Assembly: GCA_963700195.1 (NCBI GenBank)
Contig: CAVOWQ010000035.1
Coordinates: 1-64,000, forward strand
DNA from: AP-15 sp963700195
GTDB taxonomy: Bacteria; Pseudomonadota; Alphaproteobacteria; ATCC43930; CGMCC-115725
Length of the DNA: 64,000 bases
Direction of reading: 5' to 3'
Part shown: positions 9,683 through 18,854 of the stretch, piece by piece
Layout: the number at the start of each line of letters is the position of its first letter
Position numbering within the stretch: position 1 is the first letter of the stretch
The notes under the pieces: model-generated
The model's database searches: none
Seen by the model: the letters and a program-made list of their open reading frames with translations, nothing else
What the model was told of the DNA's origin: nothing
Made by a program: the position numbers and the translations under genes

Positions 9683-9756
9683 ATAGCGGCCGCTCGGCCA
9701 GGGATCTAGAGCGGCGGGCGCGAAATTGCAACCGGCGCGCCCGCTTCGCACCGACC

Positions 9757-10496
9757 CTAACCTTTAGGCATTACATCGAGGCGGGCCACCACGCCTTCGA
9801 GCTCCGGCCGCGGCGGCGGGTATTGCCGCATGACCAGCGGGTCGTGGCCGGGGACCATGTGATGCGGCTCGGCGCATTGGCGCGCAACGCGTCGTAGGCT
9901 TCGAGCATGTCACCGACGTTGAAGGCCGCGCTGAAGGGCCGGCCCGTCTCCATGTTCTCGTAGTAATGCGTGACGTCGGACGCCAGCACGATCCAGCCGC
10001 GGCTGACATGGACGCGCACGAACTGCATGCCCAGGGTATGCTCGCTGACCGGATGCAAAGTGATGCCCGGCGACAGTTCAGCGGAGCCCTCAGAGTTTGA
10101 CGCGCTGCGCAAAATTGAGCCGCACGATCCCGACGGCGTCCTCGACCTCGAACGAGCGGGCGAGAAAGGGATGCCGCATGCGGCAGCCGGTCCTGTAGTG
10201 CAATTCGATCTCCTGGAGATGGAGCTGCGCGTTGGGAAGGCGGTGTCGATGACGACGGTATGATGCGGTGCGATCGCCACCCCCATGAAATAGTCCATCG
10301 GCATCGGACCGTCATGCGGGTCGGCGCCGATGAAATGGTCGGAGCGCCAGGCGTCGCGCTCGGCGTAATGGATCGCGTAGAGCTCGTATTCGGGGGGATG
10401 GGCGTCCAGCGTGACCTCGGGAGGATTGCGAAAGCGCAGCGGCGATGCGAGCCTAGGGCTGCCGCCGCTCATAGCCGACGCGAGGAACCCTGCCAT
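9757..10496 (-). pseudogene. Metallo-beta-lactamase-fold lactonase-like pseudogene with internal deletion
   Basis: The N-terminal part (YELYAIHYAERDAWRSDHFI, MDYFMGV, HTVVIDTAF) and the C-terminal part (GWIVLASDVTHYYENMETGR, HMVPGHDPLVM, stop at 9757) are clearly from one N-acyl homoserine lactonase-type protein. Between them sequence jumps from VVIDTAF directly to NAQLHLQEIE in another frame. By comparison with the family, about 40-45 residues are missing, including the HxHxDH zinc motif. Two more frame changes follow, near 10090 and 9850. Deletion of the metal site makes this a genuine pseudogene. Its 5' end overlaps the divergent gene at 10495, so the exact start is uncertain. Confidence 0.75.
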
Positions 10497-11319
10497 GACC
10501 GAATTGCATCAAGAATCGTATCTGGGCCCCTACCGGGTCGAAGCCTTCAACGCGTCGAAAGAGTCCGAGAACAAGATCCACGACGACGCGGTCGCCCAGC
10601 GTTTCGGGTTCAGGGGCGGCCTCGTGCCGGGTGTCGATATCTATGCCTACATGACGCACCTGCCGGTGCGACGCTGGGGGCGCGCCTGGCTCGAACGCGG
10701 CACCGCCGAATGCCGCTTCCTAAAGCCGGTCTACGGCGGCGATATCGCCATCGTGACCGCCGCCGAGGCGCCGACGGGACTGGATCTGCAGATCGAAAGC
10801 CATGCAGAGCTCTGCGTCGCCGGCCGTGCCGGACTGCCCTCCGAGAGGGTCGCACCGCCGCCTGGCTTAAGCGAAACCCCATTACCCCCAGTCCCGCCCG
10901 CCGAGCGCCCGCCGGCCGACGAGGCGACGCTCGCAACCGGCACCCGCTTCGCAATCAACCCATTCCGCGTGACCGACGAGTACGCCGAGGAATATCTGCG
11001 GACCGTGCGCGAGACCCAGCCGCTCTACACCTGCGAGAACTTCGTCCATCCCGGCACCATCCTGCACATCGGCAACTGGGTATTGCGCCATAACGTTGTA
11101 TTGGGCCCGTGGATGCATGTGGGCAGCACAGTGCAGCACTTCGCGGCGGCCCACATCGGCGATGAACTGTCGGCCCGCGCCGTCGTCACCGCCAATTACG
11201 AGCGCAAAGGCCACCGCTTCGTCGATCTCGACGTGCTGGTTTACGCCGGGCAGAAGCTTCCGATCGCCCGAATTAGCCACATCGCGATCTATCGCCCGCG
11301 CCAGCTGGCCGACGCATGA
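10495..11319 (+). CDS. MaoC-like hotdog-fold protein, putative acyl dehydratase
   Basis: This is a 274-residue protein beginning at the ATG at 10495, chosen because upstream in-frame codons overlap the divergent gene. Two hotdog-like halves are suggested: residues about 1-110 (FGFRGGLVPGVDIYAYMTHL, where HPxLVPG-type loops occur in MaoC proteins) and about 145-270 (ENFVHPGTILHIGNWVL, VGSTVQHFAAAHIGDEL). MaoC-type enzymes hydrate or dehydrate acyl-CoA esters. The usual catalytic Asp-His pair is not obvious to me, so it might be a non-enzymatic relative. Its neighbour is a lactonase-like pseudogene. Confidence 0.65.
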   Translation: MTELHQESYLGPYRVEAFNASKESENKIHDDAVAQRFGFRGGLVPGVDIYAYMTHLPVRRWGRAWLERGTAECRFLKPVYGGDIAIVTAAEAPTGLDLQIESHAELCVAGRAGLPSERVAPPPGLSETPLPPVPPAERPPADEATLATGTRFAINPFRVTDEYAEEYLRTVRETQPLYTCENFVHPGTILHIGNWVLRHNVVLGPWMHVGSTVQHFAAAHIGDELSARAVVTANYERKGHRFVDLDVLVYAGQKLPIARISHIAIYRPRQLADA

Positions 11320-12038
11320 GCCCAAAGAGGGATAAAGGACCTGAAAAGCTGCGGAAACTTGCTTCAGCGACGCGCGTGGACCTCCGACGCAACTTCAGGT
11401 AAAGTAAGCTTGGTCGGTCGGAAGGACAAGCGAGCGTGAACTGATCGGTGGTGGTCTGATCGTCCCATTGCCCGGGACGATCGGCCGCCCGCTTCGCCGC
11501 TTCGAAGCGGTCGCGGTCGGTTTCGGTCTGGTTCGGCAGCTGCGACGGCCCGAGGAGACGTAGCAAGATGAAGGAGGTTCGTGGCACACCTTAACAACGC
11601 CGATGAGCAATCTCGACCTGATTCAAGCTGCTCGCATGCCAACCTGCTCCGTTTCGCCGGCCTGCGCTGCCGCATACGATTTGGGGCTGCTGCGGTACGA
11701 TGAGGACGCTAAAATCGCCATAATCGCATCGTAATGTCACTCCTTGAGCCAAGACCGGCGCGAGGCGGGGTGTTTATGAAAGTGAGGACACGGTTCCGCA
11801 AATCGCACGTGCGACGCTCCGCTGCGCCGCATTGTGGGATCGACGCCACCACTTTTACGAGATTGTTGGCTGTTGATTTGCTGCAGATACAGCGAGTGTC
11901 CGAAATCGGGTCACCGATTGGTTGTGTTAAGGTTGCTTCTACGCCCGACCTTGCCGCGGTTTCGGTGTTCGGCTCGGGCCTGCCTTCGTTCGTCGATTTC
12001 GCCGGCTTCGGCGCGCCAGACAAGCCCGCGCCCGGAAT
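11320..12038. other. Long gap without a recognisable gene
   Basis: About 720 bases. Frames of 70-105 codons occur on both strands (for example 11734-12042 plus and 11709-12023 minus), but they overlap one another, lack clear ribosome binding sites and match nothing I know. I see no tRNA, strong palindrome or IS end. Decayed coding sequence is possible. Confidence 0.4.
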
Positions 12039-12524
12039 TTAGCCGAGGCCTCTTTCCAGTAGGTCGAGAGCGGCGATGGAGAAGGCGCGCATGTTGTCGA
12101 TCCGGTCGCTGTTGCCGGTCTCGATCGTGATCGAGCGCTCGCCGTTGGGGCCGATCACAGCGATGCAGGAATGACCGGCGGCGTGGCCATAGCGGCTGCC
12201 GGTCGGCCCTGCGGTGCCCGTCTCGCCAACCGACCAGGTCGTGGCGAGCTTGCCGCGGATCTTGCGGGCGAAGAGCAGCGCATAAGCCTCGGTCGAGGGG
12301 GTAATGCCGGTCAATTCCTGCTCAGTGACTTCGAGCAGTCCGGTGCGCGACTGCCGGGTATAGACGACTGCGCCGCCCATGAAATAGGCCGAGGCGCCGG
12401 CAATCGCCAGCAATGCCGCCGAGATCAGCCCCGCCGTCGAGGACTCGGCGACGCCGATCGTCTCGCCGCGCGCTTTCAGCCGGGCTGCGATCCGTTCCGC
12501 TTGCGGCAGCAATTCGTCGATCAT
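12039..12524 (-). CDS. pncC: Nicotinamide-nucleotide amidase (CinA C-terminal domain)
   Basis: This is a stand-alone 161-residue CinA_C protein, the length usual for PncC. It deamidates nicotinamide mononucleotide to nicotinate mononucleotide in the pyridine nucleotide salvage cycle in the cytoplasm. Family blocks seen are GVAESSTAGLIS near residue 25, YFMGGAVVYT, and GETGTAGPTGSRYG. The active-site region reads ESSTAG where many homologues have ESCTGG, a variant I believe is common in this protein group. It lies 13 bases downstream of map on the same strand, so the two are probably co-transcribed. Confidence 0.88.
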   Translation of the reverse strand: MIDELLPQAERIAARLKARGETIGVAESSTAGLISAALLAIAGASAYFMGGAVVYTRQSRTGLLEVTEQELTGITPSTEAYALLFARKIRGKLATTWSVGETGTAGPTGSRYGHAAGHSCIAVIGPNGERSITIETGNSDRIDNMRAFSIAALDLLERGLG

Positions 12525-12537
12525 CGTTTGTCTCTCC

Positions 12538-13371
12538 TCATCCCGCTAGAGCGACGGCTGGGTAGGGCGGTCGGTGCAGGCCAGCCGGCGATATCGTGAA
12601 GATCTCATAGCCGGTCGCGGTCACCCCGATCGTATGCTCGAACTGCGCCGACAACGAGCGGTCCTTGGTGACCGCGGTCCAGCCGTCGCTGAGAATTTTG
12701 ACCTCGTAGCGGCCGGCGTTGATCATCGGCTCGACCGTGAAGAACATGCCTTCGCGCAGCGCCGGTCCATCTCCGGGCCGGCCGTAATGCAGGACCGATG
12801 GGGCGTCGTGAAAGACCCGCCCGACGCCGTGACCGCAGAAATCGCGAACCACCGAATAACGGTGGCTCTCGGCATAGCGTTGGATGGCGTCGCCGATCGC
12901 GCCGAGGTGGATGCCGGGCCGCACGACGGCAATGCCGCGCATCATCGCCTCGTAGGTGACGTCGACGAGCCGCCTCGCCTTCAACGGCATGCGCTCGCCG
13001 ACAAAAAACATCCGGCTCGTATCGCCATGCCAGCCGTCGAGGATCACGGTGACGTCGATGTTGAGGATGTCGCCTTCCATCAGCCGCCGGTCGCCGGGGA
13101 TGCCGTGGCAGACGACGTGGTTGATCGAAGTGCAGATCGACTTCGGAAAACCGCGGTAGTTGAGCGGCGCCGGGATCGCGTCGTGATCGACGATGAACCC
13201 GTGGCACAGCCGGTCAAGCTCGCCGGTGGTGATCCCGGGCCGGACATGGGGGGTGACGAAGTCGAGCGTCTCGGCGGCGAGCATTCCGGCCCGCCGCATG
13301 CCCTCGAACGCTTCCGAGCCGTGGATCTTGATCCGGCCGTCGCGCGCCTCGGATGGCGCGAGCCCCATCAT
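12538..13371 (-). CDS. map: Type I methionine aminopeptidase
   Basis: This enzyme removes the initiator methionine from nascent proteins. The metal ligands are visible in order: two Asp in NIDVTVILDGWHGDTSRMF, His in FCGHGVGRVFHD, Glu in FFTVEPMI and Glu in QFEHTIGVT. The open frame reaches 13785, but sequence upstream of about 13386 does not resemble the family. I use the ATG at 13371 (alternatives 13368 and 13386), giving about 277 residues. It is divergent from the CinA-N-like gene at 13592. Active-site residues are all present, so it should be functional. Confidence 0.9.
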   Translation of the reverse strand: MMGLAPSEARDGRIKIHGSEAFEGMRRAGMLAAETLDFVTPHVRPGITTGELDRLCHGFIVDHDAIPAPLNYRGFPKSICTSINHVVCHGIPGDRRLMEGDILNIDVTVILDGWHGDTSRMFFVGERMPLKARRLVDVTYEAMMRGIAVVRPGIHLGAIGDAIQRYAESHRYSVVRDFCGHGVGRVFHDAPSVLHYGRPGDGPALREGMFFTVEPMINAGRYEVKILSDGWTAVTKDRSLSAQFEHTIGVTATGYEIFTISPAGLHRPPYPAVALAG

Positions 13372-13591
13372 CACATCCTGTTGCATGCCACTGTCGTTCG
13401 CATCGTATCCTGAAGATGGCACAGCTTCCTGATAGTCCGATAATGGGAGTCGAGCAATAACCGCGAAAGTCTCGGCGCCGCCACTCGCAGGTAGGGATGC
13501 AGCCGGCCCTGCGGCAATCCTCGGGGACGGCGGTGATTGTGCCGGCGCAGGCAATTGCCTATGAAGGCCCCGGCCCAGTGACATCGAGGAG

Positions 13592-14368
13592 ATGATGCCG
13601 AGCAGCGACACAGCATCGAAGATCGTCACCGCTTGCGTCCTGATCATCGGGAACGAGATCCTGTCCGGCCGCACCCAGGATGCCAATTTGGCCTTCCTCG
13701 CCCAGGGGCTAAACGAGGCCGGCATCCGGCTGCGCGAGGCGCGGGTCATTCCGGACGACCACGATTTGATCGTATCAACGGTCAACGATGTGCGGCATGG
13801 GTTCGATTACGTCTTTACGACTGGCGGGATCGGCCCGACCCATGACGACATCACCGCCCAGTGCATCGCCGACGCCTTTGGCGTGGCGCTGATCGTGCAC
13901 CCCGAAGCCAGGCGCCTTCTCGAAAGCCATTACCCGCCGGGCCATCTGAACGAGGCGCGGCTGCGCATGGCAATGGTGCCCGAGGGAGCAGCCCTGCTGC
14001 CCAACCCGATCTCGCGCGCCCCCGGTTTCCAGATCGGCAACGTCTATGTTCTGCCCGGCGTGCCGAGCATCATGCAGGGCATATTCGAGCAGCTGAAGTA
14101 CCGCCTCGTGGGCGGAGACAAAGTGTTGAGCCGCAGCGTCAGCTGCCATCTCGCTGAAGGCACCCTGGCAAAAGATCTCGCGGAGTTGCAGGAACGCTAT
14201 CCCGATGTCGAAATCGGCTCCTACCCCTATTTCCGCCGCGGCGATTTCGGCGTGACTTTGGTGTTGCGCGCGACCAAACGGGATACGCTCGACGCGGCCA
14301 CTGACAAGCTCAAGGCGTTGGTCCGCAGCCTCGGTGGCGATCCGCAGGAGGGTCTCAGCGAGGGATAG
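13592..14368 (+). CDS. MoaB/MogA-fold protein, CinA N-terminal-domain-like
   Basis: This is a 258-residue protein with the molybdopterin-binding-like fold shared by MoaB, MogA and the N-terminal half of CinA. Signatures are IIGNEILSGRTQDAN near residue 20 and VFTTGGIGPTHDDITAQCIA near residue 72, followed by APGFQIGNVYVLPGVPSIM. GAGGAG lies immediately before the ATG pair at 13592 and 13595. Alphaproteobacteria often keep this domain as a separate gene from the amidase domain. CinA N domains act as ADP-ribose or pyridine-nucleotide pyrophosphatases in some species, so a link to the pncC gene across map is plausible. Confidence 0.85.
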   Translation: MMPSSDTASKIVTACVLIIGNEILSGRTQDANLAFLAQGLNEAGIRLREARVIPDDHDLIVSTVNDVRHGFDYVFTTGGIGPTHDDITAQCIADAFGVALIVHPEARRLLESHYPPGHLNEARLRMAMVPEGAALLPNPISRAPGFQIGNVYVLPGVPSIMQGIFEQLKYRLVGGDKVLSRSVSCHLAEGTLAKDLAELQERYPDVEIGSYPYFRRGDFGVTLVLRATKRDTLDAATDKLKALVRSLGGDPQEGLSEG

Positions 14369-14559
14369 ACCAAGCCAATCGCAGAAGCCGCGCGCGCGGA
14401 GTGTAGACCGGCAGTTGCGTCACGCTCAAATCCGAGGATCGCATGCCGTCAGCAGATAGAGACGCATCTTTGGGGGTGCGGGCTGGCTGCCTTCCGGTGG
14501 CGCGCCGCCGCGGCAGTCGTGTTCGCCAGCTTCACGGAGGTAAACCGGGCCGCTCAAGA

Positions 14560-14610
14560 CCCTCACCCGACCCTCTCCCGCCTGAGCGGAGAGAGGGTTG
14601 GGGTGGAGGG
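14560..14610. repeat. Dispersed palindromic repeat, copy 1
   Basis: CCCTCACCCGACCCTCTCCC is followed, after a short loop, by an approximate complement ending GGGTGGAGGG. It lies four bases beyond the ggt stop codon and may act as a 3' end structure. A second copy sits inside a coding region at 40748-40812. Confidence 0.65.
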
Positions 14611-14613
14611 CTG

Positions 14614-16326
14614 CTAGCCGCCAATTGCATAAGCCGCACGGCGCGGGTCGGCGCCAGCCTCCAGCACGCCGCGACGGCGGTCGGCGAGGATCGCGCAGAC
14701 CGCGCCGGCGGTCCAGATCCAATCCGGCCAGCGCTGGATCTCGTGCCCGCGCCGCGCCAATTCGGCGGTGACCGGCTCGGCGATGCGGCCTTCGACGGCG
14801 AGCCGCCCGGGATAGTAATCAAAGGGCGCGAAGGACGACGGAAAGCTGTAGGTCGCAAAGCGTGGCGCTTCGATCGCGGATTGCACGTCGTTTCCAAAGA
14901 CGAATAGGTTCAACAGCACCTGCAGCATCGCCTGGCTCTGCACGTCGCCGCCAGGCGTCCCAAAGGGCAGGAATTGGTCCCGCCCCTTTATCGCCAGCGC
15001 CGGGTTTGGCGTCAGGCGCGGCCGCTTGCCAGGCGCGACTCCGGCAGGATGGCGCGGGTCGGGCCGCGATTGCGATCCGCGATTGGATGGGATGAGCCCG
15101 GTTCCGGGCACCACCGGCGAGCCATAAGAGCCGTCGCTCGGGGTCGCCGAGAACAGATTGCCGAAGCGGTCGGCGACGCAGACATAGGAAGTGTCGGGCT
15201 CGGGGTTGGGATCGCCGAGGCTCGCACGGAAGCGGGCACCTTCTCGTCCGAGATCGCCTGGCGGCGGCATCTCGGGCGCAGCTCGATCGGGGCGGATGAG
15301 TTTCCGTCGCTCGGCTGCGTACTCCGACGAGATCAAGGTTGCAAGAGGCACTTCGACCTTGGCCGGGTCGCCGTAATAGGCCTCTCGATCGGCAAAGGCG
15401 AGCTTCAGCGCTTCGGCGAGGTTGTGGATATAGTCGGGGCTGTTCTGCCCGAGGCCGGCGAGATCCGTCCCCTCGAGTAATGCCAGGGTTTGCAGCAGGA
15501 CGGGTCCCTGGCACCATGCGCCGCAGGTGAAGACTTCGAGATCGCCAAAGCGGCGGCGCTCGGGCGGACCGACCGGCGAGCGATATTCGGCGAGATCTTC
15601 GGCCGAAAGAAGCCCGCCCTCCTGCTTCATAAAGGCGACGATCTTGCGAGCGATGTCGCCGCGATAGAACGCGTCGCGGGCCGCTTCGAGACCGGCTTCG
15701 CGGCCGCGCGAGGTGGCGGTACGTTCTTCGTCGGCCATGTATTGCAACGAGGCGGCGAGGTCGGTTTGCCGGAAGACTTCGCCAGCCTCCGGTGGCCGCC
15801 CATTCGGCAGAAAGACGGCCGCCGTCGAAGGCCAGGCGCGGTGATCCGCCTCGTGCCGCTTGAGGCTGGCGGCCATCAGCGGATACATCGGAAAGCCGTC
15901 CCGCGCCAGGCGGATCGCCGCTTCCGCGACCTCGCCAAAGCTCATCGTGCCATAGCGCCTGAGCGCCGTGATCCAGGCGTCGGGGGCGGCCGGCACCACG
16001 GTTCGCAGCACGCCCTTCGGGATCTTGCCGCCGTGATCGCGCATGAAGAGTTGGGGATCGAGCGCTTTGGGCCACGGCCCGAGACCGGCGATCGTCATCA
16101 CCTCTTCCTTCTCGGCGAGATAGATCATGATCGGCGCGACACCAGCGACATCGACGAGATCGCTCTGCAGGACGCCAAGTGCAATCCCGGCGGCGCACCC
16201 CGCATCGATCGCGTTGCCCCCCGCCTGCAAAATATCGAAGCCTGCGGTCGCCGCCAGGTAGTGGCCCGCCGATATGGCGTGCCGGGTCACGGCGATAGTC
16301 GGCCGATGGGAGGTTGCTGTGGTCAT
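14614..16326 (-). CDS. ggt: Gamma-glutamyltransferase family protein
   Basis: This is about 570 residues from the ATG at 16326, which has AAAGGGA upstream and is preferred to the ATG at 16365. GGT enzymes are Ntn hydrolases that self-cleave before a catalytic Thr and transfer or hydrolyse gamma-glutamyl groups. Family blocks are AGGNAIDAGCAAGIALGV near the N terminus, then PDTSYVCVADRFGN, where the Thr is the expected nucleophile, and FGTPGGDVQSQAMLQVLLN near the C terminus. No obvious signal peptide is present, so cytoplasmic location is likely and the substrate may not be glutathione. It diverges from the hydantoinase operon across about 100 bases, suggesting shared control. Confidence 0.88.
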   Translation of the reverse strand: MTTATSHRPTIAVTRHAISAGHYLAATAGFDILQAGGNAIDAGCAAGIALGVLQSDLVDVAGVAPIMIYLAEKEEVMTIAGLGPWPKALDPQLFMRDHGGKIPKGVLRTVVPAAPDAWITALRRYGTMSFGEVAEAAIRLARDGFPMYPLMAASLKRHEADHRAWPSTAAVFLPNGRPPEAGEVFRQTDLAASLQYMADEERTATSRGREAGLEAARDAFYRGDIARKIVAFMKQEGGLLSAEDLAEYRSPVGPPERRRFGDLEVFTCGAWCQGPVLLQTLALLEGTDLAGLGQNSPDYIHNLAEALKLAFADREAYYGDPAKVEVPLATLISSEYAAERRKLIRPDRAAPEMPPPGDLGREGARFRASLGDPNPEPDTSYVCVADRFGNLFSATPSDGSYGSPVVPGTGLIPSNRGSQSRPDPRHPAGVAPGKRPRLTPNPALAIKGRDQFLPFGTPGGDVQSQAMLQVLLNLFVFGNDVQSAIEAPRFATYSFPSSFAPFDYYPGRLAVEGRIAEPVTAELARRGHEIQRWPDWIWTAGAVCAILADRRRGVLEAGADPRRAAYAIGG

Positions 16327-16428
16327 GGCGATCCCTTTCTTCTTGCGATGCTTCCGATGCGCCACAGTAGCGCTTGACCGGCCACCGACAGAAGAGGCGT
16401 TGTAGATCGCTGCAAGGAGGGTGAAGGG

Positions 16429-17892
16429 ATGAGCGATTACGATCTGGTGATCCGCAACGGCACCGTGGTAACCGCCGCTGATACCACGGTCTGCGATATC
16501 GGCATCAACGACGGGATCGTCACGACTCTAGGCAAGAATATCGGTTCGGGCACACGGGAGATCGATGCGACCGGTCGGTTTGTATTACCGGGGGGCATCG
16601 ATAGCCATTGCCATATCGAGCAGCGCTCCTCGGCGGGCGTCGTCTGTGCCGATGACTTCTACAGCGCGACCGTTGCGGCGGCGTTTGGCGGCACGACAAC
16701 GGTGATCCCGTTCGCCGCGCAGCATCGTGGCCAATCCCTGCGCCGGGTCGTCGAGGAGTACCACGAGGCGGCCGGGCCCAAGGCGATCATCGATTACGCT
16801 TTTCATCTGATCATCTCCGACCCGTCCGAGCAGGTGCTGGGCCAGGAATTACCGGCGCTGATCCGCGATGGGTACACCTCGTTCAAGGTCTACATGACCT
16901 ATGACCTGCTACAGCTCGATGACGGGCAGATGCTCGACATCCTTGCCGTGGCGCGGCGCGAGGGTGCGCTGGTGATGGTGCATGCCGAGAACCACGAGAT
17001 GATCAAATGGCTCACCGCCAGGTTGTTAGATCGCGGTCTCGAGGCGCCGCGCTATCACGCCGTCAGCCATGCTCGTCTCGCCGAAGGCGAAGCGACAAAC
17101 CGGGCCGTCACCTTATCGCAACTGCTCGACGTGCCAATCCTGCTGGTTCACGTCTCGGCCGGCGAGGCGATCGAGGTCATCCGCAACGCACAGACCAAGG
17201 GCCTCAAGATCTACGGCGAAACCTGCCCGCAATATCTGTTTCTGACGGCCGACGATATTGCGAAACCCGGAATGGAAGGCGCAAAGTTCTGCTGCAGCCC
17301 GCCACCGCGCGACCATGCGGCGCAGGAGGCGGTGTGGACGGGTTTGCGCAACGGTACCTTCCAGGTTTTCTCGTCCGATCACGCGCCCTACCGCTTCGAT
17401 GCCTCGGGCAAGCTGCCCAAGGGCGACAAGACCACGTTCAAGGAAATCGCCAACGGCGTGCCCGGGATAGAATTGCGGCTGCCGCTCTTGTTTTCCGAAG
17501 GGGTGGGGCAGGGCCGCCTCGATCTCAACGCCTTTGTCGCGCTCACCGCGACCAACCATGCGAAACTTTACGGGCTTTACCCGAAGAAGGGCACGATAGC
17601 GGTCGGCAGCGACGCCGATATCGCGATCTGGGACCCCGAGCGCGAAACCACGGTAACCGCCGGCATGTTGCACGACAATGTCGGCTACACCCCCTATGAG
17701 GGCCGCCGGCTGCGCGGCTGGCCAGTCACCGTCGTCAGCCGCGGCCGCATCGTCGTCGAGGACGGAAAGCTAGCTGCCCAGCGCGGCAGCGGCGCCTTCC
17801 TGCCTTGCGCTCTGTCGGAAGCGGCGAAGCCCTTGCGCACCCCGGTCCCGGAACTCGCCTTTGTCGCCGAAACCGGCCTCGCGCTCGTGTGA
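16429..17892 (+). CDS. hydA: D-hydantoinase / dihydropyrimidinase
   Basis: This is a 487-residue cyclic amidohydrolase that opens 5-substituted hydantoins or dihydropyrimidines to N-carbamoyl amino acids. The metal site is complete: His60 and His62 in GGIDSHCHIEQ, the carboxylated Lys153 in SFKVYMTYD, His in MVHAENHE, His in LVHVSAGEA and Asp in FSSDHAPYRF. The start at 16429 has AAGGAGGG eight bases upstream. Only 11 bases separate it from the downstream D-carbamoylase gene, so the two form an operon that converts D-hydantoins to D-amino acids. Confidence 0.93.
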   Translation: MSDYDLVIRNGTVVTAADTTVCDIGINDGIVTTLGKNIGSGTREIDATGRFVLPGGIDSHCHIEQRSSAGVVCADDFYSATVAAAFGGTTTVIPFAAQHRGQSLRRVVEEYHEAAGPKAIIDYAFHLIISDPSEQVLGQELPALIRDGYTSFKVYMTYDLLQLDDGQMLDILAVARREGALVMVHAENHEMIKWLTARLLDRGLEAPRYHAVSHARLAEGEATNRAVTLSQLLDVPILLVHVSAGEAIEVIRNAQTKGLKIYGETCPQYLFLTADDIAKPGMEGAKFCCSPPPRDHAAQEAVWTGLRNGTFQVFSSDHAPYRFDASGKLPKGDKTTFKEIANGVPGIELRLPLLFSEGVGQGRLDLNAFVALTATNHAKLYGLYPKKGTIAVGSDADIAIWDPERETTVTAGMLHDNVGYTPYEGRRLRGWPVTVVSRGRIVVEDGKLAAQRGSGAFLPCALSEAAKPLRTPVPELAFVAETGLALV

Positions 17893-17903
17893 GGAGAAGC
17901 AGC

Positions 17904-18839
17904 ATGTCCCGGATACTGAAGGCGTCCGTCGCGCAGCTCGGTCCGATCCACCTCGCCGACACGCGCAGCGCCGTCGTCAAGCGGCTGATGGCGATGATGC
18001 GGGAGGCGCACACCGCGGGCGCCCGGTTTGTGGTCTTTCCCGAACTCGCGTTGACGACCTTCTTCCCACGCTATTGGATGACTGACCAAAAGGAGATCGA
18101 CCGGTTCTTCGAGCGCGAAATGCCAGGGCCTGAGACCCGGCCGCTGTTCGACCTCGCGGTCGAGCTCAGGGTAGGTTTTTACCTCGGATACGCCGAGCTG
18201 ACGCAGGAGAAAGGCGAGCGGCGCCATTACAACACCTCGATCCTGGTCGAGACCGACGGGCGGATCATCGGCCGCTATCGCAAGGTCCACCTGCCGGGGC
18301 ATTCAGAGTATCTGCCGGATGCACCCTTTCAGCATCTCGAAAAGCGTTACTTCGATGTCGGGAACGAGAGCTTCAAGGTTTGGCGCGCCTTCGATGCGGT
18401 GGTTGGCATGTGCATTTGCAACGACCGCCGCTGGCCGGAAACGTTTCGCGTCATGGGCCTACAAGGGGTCGAGATCGTGGCGCTCGGCTACAACACCCCG
18501 ACTGAGAACATCCACCACCCCGAGCCGATGCACCTGCGGATGTTCCACCACCTAGTGACGATGCAGGCCAACGCCTACCAGAACGGCACCTGGGTGCTCG
18601 CCGCAGCCAAGGCCGGGAAGGAGGACGGGTTCGGCCTGATCGGCGGCTCGGCGATCATCGCGCCGACCGGCGAGATCGCCGCCCGCGCACTCGGCGAGGG
18701 CGACGAGGTGATCACCGCAACCCTCGACCTCGAACTCGGCGACTACATCAAGCGCACGATCTTTAACTTCGAGAAGCACCGGCGTATCGAACATTACCGA
18801 CTGATAACCGAGCGTACCGGCTCCAAGACGGAGGTGTAG
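17904..18839 (+). CDS. N-carbamoyl-D-amino acid amidohydrolase
   Basis: This is a 311-residue nitrilase-superfamily enzyme that hydrolyses N-carbamoyl-D-amino acids to D-amino acids, CO2 and ammonia. The catalytic triad falls at Glu47 (FPELAL), Lys127 (YRKVHLPG) and Cys172 (CICNDRRW). As I recall, the same residue numbers are used for the Agrobacterium enzyme. The start at 17904 follows GAGGAGAAG. It is the second gene of the hydantoinase operon and takes the hydantoinase product. No hydantoin racemase gene is seen in the window. Confidence 0.93.
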   Translation: MSRILKASVAQLGPIHLADTRSAVVKRLMAMMREAHTAGARFVVFPELALTTFFPRYWMTDQKEIDRFFEREMPGPETRPLFDLAVELRVGFYLGYAELTQEKGERRHYNTSILVETDGRIIGRYRKVHLPGHSEYLPDAPFQHLEKRYFDVGNESFKVWRAFDAVVGMCICNDRRWPETFRVMGLQGVEIVALGYNTPTENIHHPEPMHLRMFHHLVTMQANAYQNGTWVLAAAKAGKEDGFGLIGGSAIIAPTGEIAARALGEGDEVITATLDLELGDYIKRTIFNFEKHRRIEHYRLITERTGSKTEV

Positions 18840-18854
18840 CTCAATTATTCCTAT

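Noticed and set aside
11709..12042. Overlapping 100-codon frames on both strands between the MaoC-like gene and pncC
   Set aside because: They oppose each other, neither has a good ribosome binding site and neither resembles a known protein.
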